NCBI RefSeq assembly: GCF_000524195.1
Contig: NW_020170386.1
Coordinates: 954,105-1,018,104 of the forward strand
DNA: 64,000 bases
Direction: 5' to 3'
DNA from: Echinococcus granulosus
Lineage: Eukaryota > Platyhelminthes > Cestoda > Cyclophyllidea > Taeniidae
A program made the position numbers and the translations under genes. Of this stretch, positions 47,834 to 58,221 are shown in pieces. Numbering within the stretch: the stretch's first letter is position 1; every line of letters starts with the position of its first letter. The notes below the pieces were generated by a model, which was not told the DNA's origin, did no database searches, and was given only the letters and a program-made list of their open reading frames with translations.

Positions 47834-50800
47834 CTGTTTGGAGAAGCATAGATCAGTCAGTCGAATTTGTATTCATATAAGTATACTAATGCATGAAAGC
47901 CCCATCTCAAAGTAACACAAATCATTATATGCCTGGTCGTTACAACAAAATGCACCTGTCCTTTCAAGGGTTTCAGCACGAACGCTGTTTGATTGCAGAC
48001 CTTAAAACCGTGCAGTTGTAAAGCTTATTTGCTATAATGGAGCACTCAAAGCTATCTGCCTTATCTTAATGGGAATATCGCGATGCCAATGCCAAACTAG
48101 CATCACTTTTTTATTAAACCACAAATTAAGATGTGGCTTGAATGATAGAATTTCTGCGTGTGCAGTGCTGCAGACATCAAATGTTTCACACATCGACTTG
48201 TTGTACTGAATATAAATAAGTACAGGCAGAAATAGGAGCATTCACATTAGCAACCCATTAAAGGTATATCACTTGAACTTTTTTCCTTCTACTGCTTGTG
48301 TTACACAGAATTTTATGGATTTATGTATCATTTTAAGTCGGAAAATTTCCAGGTTAGAGTGTATTTCTACGTATTGGCACAACTGTTGGGGTGTTGGCGC
48401 ACACTTTCAAGTGATCTGACCTGTAAAGCAAAAGTGCTATAAAGTCGAAAGTATCAACTGTGGGCCGCAACTATCAAAACGAAAATCTGCCTTAAATCCT
48501 TTTGTGCGGTGTCAGGTGTCGCACCAAGGTCATTCTCAGCTCAAGTAGCCAATATCAGCACTGAACACTTGGGTTTCAGGCTGACTTGTACACAAATAGT
48601 TAAGTGGCTAAGTGCGCGAAAACGGCTGTCACTCAGCAGAGATTCAATTTTGTAATTTGTAATTTGCGTAAATCCATGTGTATGCGTGTGAAGAAGTCTT
48701 AGTCATTTGCTAAAGACATACGGTCGGTTAGAATAAATTAATATTAATTACACTGAATAAAAAATAGCGCATTTATTTATACAATCTCTTTCAGTTTTAA
48801 TGCTATCTATGCGTGGTCACCCGGACTTTATATTCCTTACTGGGGCTCAAAAATGTGGCCTATTCTTCCATACATCTGCTGTAATTATTCATCGTTGTGA
48901 TCATTTGGCACTTGATCATTGCTGTGTGAAGGCTACAAATGTGTTGCAGCATAAACATATAGGTCATTAGCATCGTGTCAACTTTGTAAGACACAAAACA
49001 TCACAGGAAAATAAAGATTCCTACTTTTACAATCTAAAATTTTGGATGGAATATCATAGTTCACATCTAAACAGAACCATATTTTCGCTCTAACCTTGTT
49101 GGTATATTCACTGCTAGTTGGTCGAAAACAAACATAACTCTGCTCCAGCGTCGCTCACTATTCGCAAAGCCTTACCATAAAATGAAGAATACGTCTGTCA
49201 TCGTGAAGCAAATGAACCCACCATGCTTGAATACAGTATTTCGGTCCTGTTCAGTTGTCTGAACTTTTAAGGTGCTAGATTCACTTAGTTACTCTGCTAC
49301 TTACGATGTGAATACAAATGTAATAATATCAACATATCACTGGAGCCCAAGATCGGGTATCATCCGTAGCCATTACAAGCACATTTTACGCATCAGCTCT
49401 ACTGCTTTGTGCATGTAAACAGCGAAATACGATAATCAAATACAAATAAGATATCCTTAACTCATAAAACCGATGCTTTAGCCGACCTTCTAGCTGATCG
49501 AGTTCAAAACATCAATCCGAACTATCATTTGTCTTTGGACGGACAGCTTACTGATTAATTAATGGTAAAGCATCACAAAAATAAAGATTTATCTGAGTTT
49601 CGTCAAAAAGAATCCCAAAAGTATTAAATTTCATAAGTCCGTTGTTTGAAATTGAACAGATTCATCTAGAAAAGTCGTAACGAAGCGGGAAGATCAGAAA
49701 CTCTTCTGTACTGGTATATCTTTGTTTCCGGGATCGGATTTCGCCCTCAAATTACAAATACAAAGCACAAAATGATTTTACATATGTAGCACAAGAAGTG
49801 GGTAAAAGTACTCACTTTTCTTATCACTAAAATATCGCATTCGGTTGGAACTGACCAAACTAATTATTATCACAAATACTCGCAAAAGTTTACTGGCTAA
49901 TCTCTGCCATTCGTCGTGTCCAGAACGAAAAAAAAACGTTCACTTGATGGCGTTAAGGTAAAAATAAAAAAAGACCCCAAAAATATAGCGACAGCATTTA
50001 TCAAAAAGATAATGGCAGTTCTGTCGAGAGAACCTAGCGACTAGTGATAAAAATATGCCGATGACTCAATTATTCGTATGAAAGTGATTCACGCATGTGG
50101 GAGGGGGACGGTGCTCGCCTACTCTTTCCTCTTGGTATGCCGAAATTCAGTACAAGAGAGCATGAATATTAGACTGGCATTTTCTGTCTTTACTATATCC
50201 CTCTGCCTTACTGTGAGAAAACAAGTCAAACCTCTTCAAAACACACTTCTTATTCTGATGCCACGCCTTCCACTTTGCAACCAAATGCAAGCACGCCCTT
50301 TTGTAGGCCATCTCAGATTATGTTTCTCAGCCGTCAAAGTCATTAGTTTGTTTTGATACCTCCTTGTTATTATTCAAGACATGAGTTAACATTCTGGCAT
50401 TATTTAACAGTCATCCATTTGATGGGAATCGCTACTGAAACAAGTGAAATAGCTTAGTCACTGCTCCACTGTCCGCTTATCTACGCAAATGATATTTGTA
50501 TCTTTTCAGTACATAGAGGTTAGATCGATTAGCTTGATACAAGAAAAATGAGATTGTTCTACATGCAGGAATACAGAGAAGCAAGCAATAAACCTACTTT
50601 AACAGGCCTCCCAGACCCTGTGATTCTGACACAGAGACAAATAATAACCTTAATAAAATCCGCCACTTTAGCGGGGCATAATATAAAAATTTTGCTATTA
50701 ATGCGCGATGGATTCTTAAGGCAACCTCCTTTTGATATTCAAACTAGCATTGCGTGTAAATAAGTGATAGAAAGGAGTCATTAATGACGTAATTCTGCCA

Positions 50801-51082
50801 TTGTAAGCAATGAGTGAGCGGTGCGTGATGCCTACACCGGATTACCTAGTGAAATGTTGATCATCTTAAGGATCACTGCATTTGACGACAGAGGAGGGAC
50901 CTCATTTAATTAAGTTCTCACGAAAGTGTAAATCAGCACAGGGGAAAGAATGTGCCCAAGCGAAGGAGCAAAACGCTGCTAGTAAAATTAACGAACATGA
51001 ACCTACTGATATGGCATGTTTTATTTGATTCTTCCTTTACCAACAAGTAATTCAGACTTGAACCCATTTCAAAGCCTTATAC
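47834..51082. other. Probably intronic sequence of the unrecognised minus-strand gene
   Basis: If the exon at 51083-51188 belongs with the exons at 46950-47833, this 3.2 kb is mostly intron, with at least one missing exon because the phases (0 versus 1) do not join directly. No convincing exon was identified within it. Confidence 0.3.
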
Positions 51083-51188
51083 CTGAATATTGGAAAGAAA
51101 TTCGAACGAACCGAGAGCAGGATACATGATTCTACAATGGAATTTCCGAGTCTCAAACAACATTGATCCAGCCTTCTGATGCGTAGGT
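51083..51188 (-). CDS. Candidate internal exon, unrecognised gene
   Basis: The acceptor AAACGTAG and donor CAG|GTATAA flank a 106-base open stretch. It reads HQKAGSMLFETRKFHCRIMY and then PALGSFEFLSNIQ. The composition is protein-like and it lies upstream, on the same strand, of the exons at 46950-47833. A further possible exon sits near 51590-51740 (ETRMYTLLAGTVTMTPHRFL), but no fitting donor was found for it. Confidence 0.35.
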
Positions 51189-51962
51189 CTACGTTTCTAA
51201 GCCATGAAATAAAATACACGCACAACCACCGTTTTGCTACTTTTGAAATGCAGAAAATTACTCTCCGAAGGAACTTATCCAGTAATAAATCTAAATACAA
51301 AGCGCTCCGGGACACCCTAGCTTTTAGCTTCTTAAAAAGGTCAACATGCTAGGTTAAATTTCATTCACAGGAAAACTGCTACAGTAGTAAAGTCTATATT
51401 TTATGTCTGGCAGTTTAGAAACAAAACGGCTCGCAGTAGAAAAAGTCCATGCACTCATGCTTACCACCGGTAAGGGTGTAGGAAAAAACGTTACAATGTG
51501 AAGTCGGACTCAATTGATGCCTCACTGTCAGTTTATCAGCGCGCTTCTACGTTATAATACGAGTTCAGCACGCCACATTGAAGTTGGGTAAGTAACCACA
51601 ACTGGGTCCGCAAAAACCGATGGGGCGTCATGGTCACCGTGCCTGCCAACAAAGTGTACATCCTAGTCTCTGACTCAGGCACACTTGCCGTGAATGCATT
51701 TGTGTACACAAACACAGAATCGCATACAGTCCACTGATTTAGAGTGAATGAATGGGAAGAACAAGAGCGCACTAACCTCCAACCTCTCTACCCGATGATA
51801 TCTGAAGCAAGACGCGTAAACAAACACTAGCGTAGCCATGTAAAGATGCATCTTACGTGCACACGAGCACGTAGTCACCAACAGATCAACAGAAACCCCA
51901 ACACAGGCCTACCAATCGATTGAATGCGGCTACGCAACCAGAAATATAAGCATTGGCCACTC

Positions 51963-52062
51963 NNNNNNNNNNNNNNNNNNNNNNNNNNNNNNNNNNNNNN
52001 NNNNNNNNNNNNNNNNNNNNNNNNNNNNNNNNNNNNNNNNNNNNNNNNNNNNNNNNNNNNNN
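51963..52062. other. Assembly gap (100 N)
   Basis: Exactly 100 undetermined bases. The gap lies 143 bases beyond the stop codon of the diaphanous gene, so its 3' UTR is interrupted in this assembly. Confidence 0.99.
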
Positions 52063-52205
52063 TGTGCCTTGTAAATAATGCAGATAGAAAAGTAGTGAAG
52101 GTAGAACACGACGCAGTGGTGAGGAAGGAGGGGAAGAAAATGAGAAGTCCATCGGGTGCAAGACGAGTGGTTTTGAAAGGCCATAAGGGCAAAGAATGGG
52201 TTTGA

Positions 52206-55200
52206 TCAGACATCAACAGGTCGAGTAAACCGCCTCGATCGCTGTCGAACAAGGTTCTGACGGAGAGCAACAGCTGCAGGGGACATGTTGGCATCAGGTG
52301 GGGCGGGCCGATTCCGGACTCGTCTCTGGTGGCCACCAGAGCTGCCTGGGCCAAAGGCAGCACCGCTCTTGAGTGACTCCATGAGGGTATCGATGACGTT
52401 GCCGTCCTCTTCCGTTGGCTTCCGGGTGACGCCGCTCCCACTCAAACCAGCAGCCCGCAGACGCGCTTTCTCCTCTTCGCGTTTCTGCCGCTCCTCCATC
52501 AGACGCTTCTGTTTCTCCTCAAACTCACGTTGTTGTTGAATCTCCATCGTTGCCTGTTTGTAGGCTGTAATGAATTTCTGCAGGTCGGAGAACATGCTCT
52601 CCATGTTGTACTTGGTTGGGTCAAACGCGAAGTACCTTGCGACCTCCATGAAACGCTCCTGCATGCGTTTAAACATGTTCTCAAGTACCTCGATTTGCTG
52701 CTGTGCCTCCACCAAAAACTGCTTCATCACAGTGGGGTAGGTGTCATTGGAATCATCACTAGTATACGTTCGCAAATCGTTGTCAAGGGCTGCCGCAGAA
52801 CGTTTCATCTCCACAATAGCGGCACCAGTCGCATCTTCAGGGAAGTGTGAAGCCCGTTCCATGTAGGTCAAGTCATCACCGAGGCCCAAGACGGTGTCGG
52901 GGAACTTCTTTTCAATGGCACGAATAAGGAAATGAAGGAGCGTCGTCTTACCAACCGCATCTTTAGTATCAGTCAGCTTCGGTAGGAACGAAAGGTGAAA
53001 TCCAACTGATTGAGCATTACGTGATCCGGCATTAAGGTAGTTGCCAAAAAGAAGGATCAATTCAATCACTCGCACAAGATGCTTGCTTTGTCTAAGCTCC
53101 TTCAACGCCTCAATCACAGCCACGATTTCAGGCTTAGTATCATCAACTTTCTCCTGGAAGCGCAGTTTAAAGAGAATTGACTTCAGTCGTGGAATTAGCT
53201 TCTTTATGGTTCCCACTTTGCATATAAATTGTTCAGGCTCGGCAAGCTCATTGTAATCAGCCGACATGTCAACCACTTGTTTCATCACCTCGGGTTCTGG
53301 TAAGGCCTTCAGCAACTGTTCGACAATGTTGGGAGTTAGAAGGGCTTCATCTACCTCAACAATGCGTCTGCGCAACTCGTCATAGGGAATTTTGAGTGAG
53401 CCCAGGAGGATGGAGAGCGCTTGTGCCGATTTGCCATCCAGGCACCTGATCTGCTTCGCTTTTCTTGCAAGAGCAGACGCAGCACCTACGGCCGCACCAA
53501 CCCTCCCACCGTTCTCCTCCGCACCGTCCACAACACCTTCACCATTCTCGGTAAATTTCTTCGGTGGTTTCGTGTTGAAGTTATCAGCGAGTGACTGCAG
53601 TAGATCGTCTGAAGCCAGTTCGTTTTCCTGCATCTTCACCCAAACCGAATCCTCAGCCAAATCCTTTTCACTCACCCTGTCCCAATTCGCCTTCTTCATG
53701 GGCACCTTAGGCTTGTAAACTGGCTTCGCCTTCATGCCGTAGGGCAGAGATGGAGGAGCTGCGTTGAGGCCCGAGAGTGGTGGTGGTGGTGGTGCCCCGG
53801 GAGGACGTGGGATGCTCGGAGGTGGAGGGGGTGGGGGAGGTGGAGGGAAAGTGCTGGAACCGGGAGGGGGTGGTGGGGGTGGAGGTGGCGGAGGAGGTGG
53901 AAGTGGAGCTTGCGATGGAGGGCGTAGCGAAACTCCTGCTGCCTCATCATTTCCTCCTTCAACGGATTTCACCTTGGACCGCAGCTGTTCCAACGTTGCT
54001 TCAACTTCCTGTTTTTCTTGCAATGCCTGATCGAGTTTCTTTTGCAGTTCGTTGGCTTTAGCGTTAGCGCCACCATCCGACTGCTTGTAGGCTTCCATCA
54101 AAGCATTCACGGTACCCTCAATATCCAGTCGCAAAAGACCCAAAGAAGGATCAATATCAACACCATCAGTTTGTAGTACCACTTGACTTACAAGCTCATT
54201 TAGCAGATTATAGTAATGTTCTCGGTAGGGCTCCTCTCTCACAAACAACAGGTGCTGGAGAATGGAGAGAAACGACTTTTCAGAAGATGTGTTGGCTAGA
54301 GAGCGTTCAAGTAACTGAAACACTTGCCGCGGTTCACTGAGGTCGGCCTTAGCCACCTCGAAACGTTCAAACAACTCGTCTGTATCCGCCTCAGCAAAAC
54401 TTCGGTAAATAGACACATGATTTGCTACATTGGGATCAGCCGACTTTTCTAATTCGCACAGGCGTTGCGCTAACCCGAGTTTACTTAGTTCTAGTCGAAG
54501 GTGTATACGATAATCGAGCTCGATTGTCTCCTCTGACAAAAAACGAGCAGAGACGATGACGTTGATTAGCTGTAGACAGGCGCAGGCGAGTTCGGAAACA
54601 GCCAAGCCGTTAATAAGAGGCTCGAAACGAGGCGGGTGATGAGCAGTGAACTCGGCACTAAATGTCAATCCTTCCAAAACCTTTTGATGACCCTTCAGAC
54701 TGCACATCGCCATTGTGGAGAGCAACTCGAGGGCACACTCCATCAGGGGGATTTCATGTATATTTAAGCATCGTGCGATAAAAGTTGATGCAGTCTCATG
54801 ATCGACCAAAGCATACAAACCGTAACCGCAGTTCCCCAAGGCTCGAATGCATTTTAGGCTCAAGTAGGTGATCGTTGTGTTTTGGGTAGGCGCGAGAAAT
54901 TCAAGCAAAAGATTTAATCCGTCATTTTCCTTGTTATTAAACTCCTTCACCCAACTAACCCGACCATTCAAAAGAGCAATTCTAAGGGATTCAAGGGTTT
55001 TGGAAATCTCCTTCTCACTAGAGAGTTTGGCATTACGCAGGTCCTTACAATACTGCATCGGGCTCGCGATAGTCTTGGTTGTCCCATACTTAGATGACGC
55101 TAGCATATTGAGCTTAAACTCAAGAGGTTTGACGAGAAGGGGGGCGCGTTTCTCCGCGGACAAGTTCATGTCCTCCAGCATAGACTCAAAAAGTTCATCA

Positions 55201-55457
55201 ATCTTCTCGGGGGTCAAATGGCTGAGACTGCTGTCTTGCGAGAGTCGTGATGCTCCGTTGTGACCCGAGGCGCCACCAGAGCCAGCGGTGCCGACGCTGG
55301 ACTCGTGACCTTCATTGTAATGTGGCATTGTGGAGGGATCTAGCGAGTACATCTCGGCCGCTCCGCTGCCTCCCCCACTCACATCTTTCTTGCGCAACGA
55401 AAGCATGTTCTTGAAGCCCTTTTTCGAATCTTTTTTTGATTCTCTTTTGCCATCCAT
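52206..55457 (-). CDS. DIAPH: Diaphanous-related formin, intronless
   Basis: Diaphanous formins nucleate and elongate unbranched actin filaments under Rho control, for example in cytokinesis. The 1083-residue frame is complete. Residues about 80-460 form the GTPase-binding and FH3 regulatory region (TPEKIDELFESMLEDMNLS, LLLEFLAPTQNTTITYLSLK). About 460-510 is a coiled coil. About 512-565 is FH1, with proline runs of 13 and 10 that recruit profilin-actin. About 586-970 is FH2 (KKANWDRVSEKDL, LLFGNYLNAGSRNAQSVGFH). Near 1017-1047 lies the autoinhibitory DAD (VIDTLMESLKSGAAF followed by basic RRVRNR). All functional parts are present in one exon, which is unusual for this family. A strong acceptor (CCCTTTTCCAG) ends at 55472, 14 bases before the ATG. 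Confidence 0.96.
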   Translation of the reverse strand: MDGKRESKKDSKKGFKNMLSLRKKDVSGGGSGAAEMYSLDPSTMPHYNEGHESSVGTAGSGGASGHNGASRLSQDSSLSHLTPEKIDELFESMLEDMNLSAEKRAPLLVKPLEFKLNMLASSKYGTTKTIASPMQYCKDLRNAKLSSEKEISKTLESLRIALLNGRVSWVKEFNNKENDGLNLLLEFLAPTQNTTITYLSLKCIRALGNCGYGLYALVDHETASTFIARCLNIHEIPLMECALELLSTMAMCSLKGHQKVLEGLTFSAEFTAHHPPRFEPLINGLAVSELACACLQLINVIVSARFLSEETIELDYRIHLRLELSKLGLAQRLCELEKSADPNVANHVSIYRSFAEADTDELFERFEVAKADLSEPRQVFQLLERSLANTSSEKSFLSILQHLLFVREEPYREHYYNLLNELVSQVVLQTDGVDIDPSLGLLRLDIEGTVNALMEAYKQSDGGANAKANELQKKLDQALQEKQEVEATLEQLRSKVKSVEGGNDEAAGVSLRPPSQAPLPPPPPPPPPPPPPGSSTFPPPPPPPPPPSIPRPPGAPPPPPLSGLNAAPPSLPYGMKAKPVYKPKVPMKKANWDRVSEKDLAEDSVWVKMQENELASDDLLQSLADNFNTKPPKKFTENGEGVVDGAEENGGRVGAAVGAASALARKAKQIRCLDGKSAQALSILLGSLKIPYDELRRRIVEVDEALLTPNIVEQLLKALPEPEVMKQVVDMSADYNELAEPEQFICKVGTIKKLIPRLKSILFKLRFQEKVDDTKPEIVAVIEALKELRQSKHLVRVIELILLFGNYLNAGSRNAQSVGFHLSFLPKLTDTKDAVGKTTLLHFLIRAIEKKFPDTVLGLGDDLTYMERASHFPEDATGAAIVEMKRSAAALDNDLRTYTSDDSNDTYPTVMKQFLVEAQQQIEVLENMFKRMQERFMEVARYFAFDPTKYNMESMFSDLQKFITAYKQATMEIQQQREFEEKQKRLMEERQKREEEKARLRAAGLSGSGVTRKPTEEDGNVIDTLMESLKSGAAFGPGSSGGHQRRVRNRPAPPDANMSPAAVALRQNLVRQRSRRFTRPVDV
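53764..53925 (-). repeat. Proline-codon repeat of the formin FH1 region
   Basis: Low-complexity GGT/GGA-type triplets on the plus strand correspond to CCN proline codons on the coding strand. They make long plus-strand Gly/Val frames that are shadows. Such repeats vary in length between alleles and are prone to assembly error. Confidence 0.9.
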
Positions 55458-55471
55458 GATTTACAGTAGAT

Positions 55472-55482
55472 CTGGAAAAGGG
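55472..55482 (-). promoter_or_regulatory. Splice acceptor just upstream of the formin ATG
   Basis: The minus strand reads CCCTTTTCCAG and then, 14 bases later, the start codon. This is a textbook 3' splice site. It implies either an intron in the 5' UTR or addition of a spliced leader by trans-splicing, a process known in flatworms. Sequence alone cannot tell which. Confidence 0.55.
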
Positions 55483-58221
55483 ACACAAAGCGTGTTACTG
55501 GAAGATTCAGTTGAGGGAGAAGAAGAGGTGGGAGGAAAAGGAGACTACAAAGGAAGAATGTGTGGACTGTGAAACCAATGTAGGTAGGTTGTGCACCACA
55601 ACACTTTTGTCAGTGACAGACAACAAAAAGGAGAAAGACGGGCCTTCTAGCGTCATCCGTGATTGGGAAAAGCAGCAACATGGTTCAAGAATTCAAGATT
55701 GCATGCGCATAAAAATTGCTTAAACGTTGTCAGCATCCGGGTCCCTGATCTAAAGTGAGGTTGTGTGTGTACGTGTACGATTACACAGGAGGCCTTGAAA
55801 CAGAATATAAAGCGCCATTCACAGGGGAAACTTATGTATCATAAAGTTCATTGTCATTGAATGAGCCGAATTTAGGTATGAAAACTATCTTAATGATGCC
55901 ATACCGGACCCAGTTTTAGAGTTGAAAAGACTAGCAGATATTTTCGTCAAGGGCGCCAAACCTCTGTGCAAGCATACGTAATGAGGAAAGCTGCACCCGG
56001 ATGATGGATGATTGACTATGAGCAATGTATACAACAGAGGTGTGCAAAATGTGTAGCATAATTCGAGAAGCCAGATCTAAGATCCTAGGTTAGATTTTGA
56101 GCCATTATATCCTTGTATAGTTCAAATAGCGGTCCTCAGCACTGTACACTCAGTCGTATTTTTTCCCATAAGAACCCCATTGGATCTGCCTCTTTAAAAC
56201 AAGGAAATATTCCGAGTACGCAATTCCATATTCCACATATTCCGAAGAAAATTTGTCTTTAGTGTTTTATCTTCAGCTCACCGGAGTTACCAATGAGGCT
56301 GCTTGCTCACGAACGGTATAGGAGCATCAATGATGACTACCCGACAATATATGAAATTTGTGTAAAGTAGCATACTGTAAGCATTAAAGTACTAGTACTA
56401 TGTTCGTGGAATCCAATATTCTCGATATAAGTAATGAATATATGTCAACTGTTGCAAATGTTGCGTATTTTATGTACCCAAAAATTTCGCAGATTATGAA
56501 GGTCTTAAAATGTTGATCAAATGGCCGATCATTGTGTAATTCACATGCGTCTGACCAGTATCTTCAAAACAGAGAACTTGCTTAAAATTGCAGGATGCCA
56601 CTACCATGAAGGCTCAAGTTCCATCGGCTTCATTTCAGTTATATTGTGGAGAAACAAGACTTAAGAAAGTGCTTGATACATGCCAGGCGTAACAGCCATA
56701 CCACAAAAAGAGGCTTCGCAGAAGCCTGGATAGGGTTACCAGTGATAAATACCGCACATGCACATTCAAACATTTACCTTGAAAAACATAATGAGCGGCC
56801 TGCAAAACGTGGGAATGCAAGGAGAAAATAAGCGAAATCACGATTTTTGCCGAAAATTTGCTATAACTTAGCATGGTGTCGCATAAGCATGAAAGTGTAC
56901 CGAAGACGGACATTTAAAAATGAAAAGCACTACAATAAAGATGTGATAAAACGGCAAGCTGGGCTAGTCACCCTACATTAAACGAGGACTTATCATTTGC
57001 AAACAGTGGTTCCAATCAATAATATTTCAAACTGGCAAAAGATCGTAGAACAGCTTAACTAAATGCGAAAAATTGACATCTGTTGCCTAGACAAAATTAA
57101 TCTTCAATACAACAACCTATTTCTAATGCATTAAAACTATCCTTTCACACAATATTTTACCACGAACTTCTAAGAAGGGCAGCCCAAAGGTTAGTTACAG
57201 CCTAAAACACTGCAGCCAATACAATAAAATACTAATAAGTAAAATAAACAACAAAAACACTTATAATGAAACCACAGAAACGATGCAAAAGGTGCCCTAA
57301 ACTCGAACTACCTTTTACCCAGTAAGGGAGGTTTGACATGATATTGTGCACACGATTATAAAAACACGGTGCTTTTCAGTTGGTAGAGTGGATTTAATCG
57401 ATTTAATATTTAAGGCACTTGTTTACTCATTCCAATCTTTCAACAAATAAAAAAATTTTCAGACCTTAGCGTTGGCTATATTTCAATCGTCAATATTTCG
57501 ATAACCGCAGTTTTTTTCTTGTCAGACTATTTTACCAAGTAATATGCCAAGATGGGGCGGTATTGGCGAAGTGCACTGTAAAAGACGCTAATCCCATCGA
57601 GGCAAATGTGGTGTATTCCATACCATGCATATGCAGTCCTGTACATTCCACATTATGTCCTTCCTGATCTTTGCACTATCTGCATCCGTCCAGCCCACCA
57701 ATTTCGATGACGAAGTCAGCAAAACCACCCACGCGCAAGCCTGGAGCCACCTCGAGACTTAAAATGTCAGCACCCTACCTCGGAACCCCTATGCTCATAA
57801 ACAACCCCAATCATGATGTTTGGTCCCGCGAGTCCTCAGACCTTGCCCGGACCGACCCTCTGCCATGAGAATCACCACTCCCGCCTGCCACTGTCCCATG
57901 GCAGAAGACCATTACCACTGCCACCGTCCCAGCCCTAGTGCCTTGACAAACCATAAACAATGTGAGGACCGAAAAGAGCAGCAACGATAGCACCACCCAC
58001 TTTTGAAAAGACAACCAACACAACTAAACTCAGAACGTGAGCCGTGGTAAAAATGGTAAATATCACACGGGAGCATCCCGAAAAGAGAAAGAGCAAATAC
58101 AAACAGAACGACAACCGATGTGGGACAAAGTGAATATCGAAACAATGCGAGTAACTACTGGTGAGGTAGAACGTGCAAAAGAGAATACTGCTAGGGATTG
58201 GTAAAGCGATGCAAAATGCTT
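55483..58221. other. Intergenic between TADA2B and formin
   Basis: About 2.7 kb between two minus-strand genes. It should contain the formin promoter and, at the right end, the TADA2B 3' UTR. A more GC-rich stretch at about 57660-57960 has open frames in several directions but no splice context or domain. No gene called. Confidence 0.4.

Noticed and set aside
51875..52441. Open frames spanning the N gap near 52 kb
   Set aside because: They exist only because N bases carry no stop codons, and they overlap the formin in another frame.
53764..54061. Gly/Val-rich open frames on the plus strand
   Set aside because: They are the antisense of the proline codons and coiled coil of the formin.
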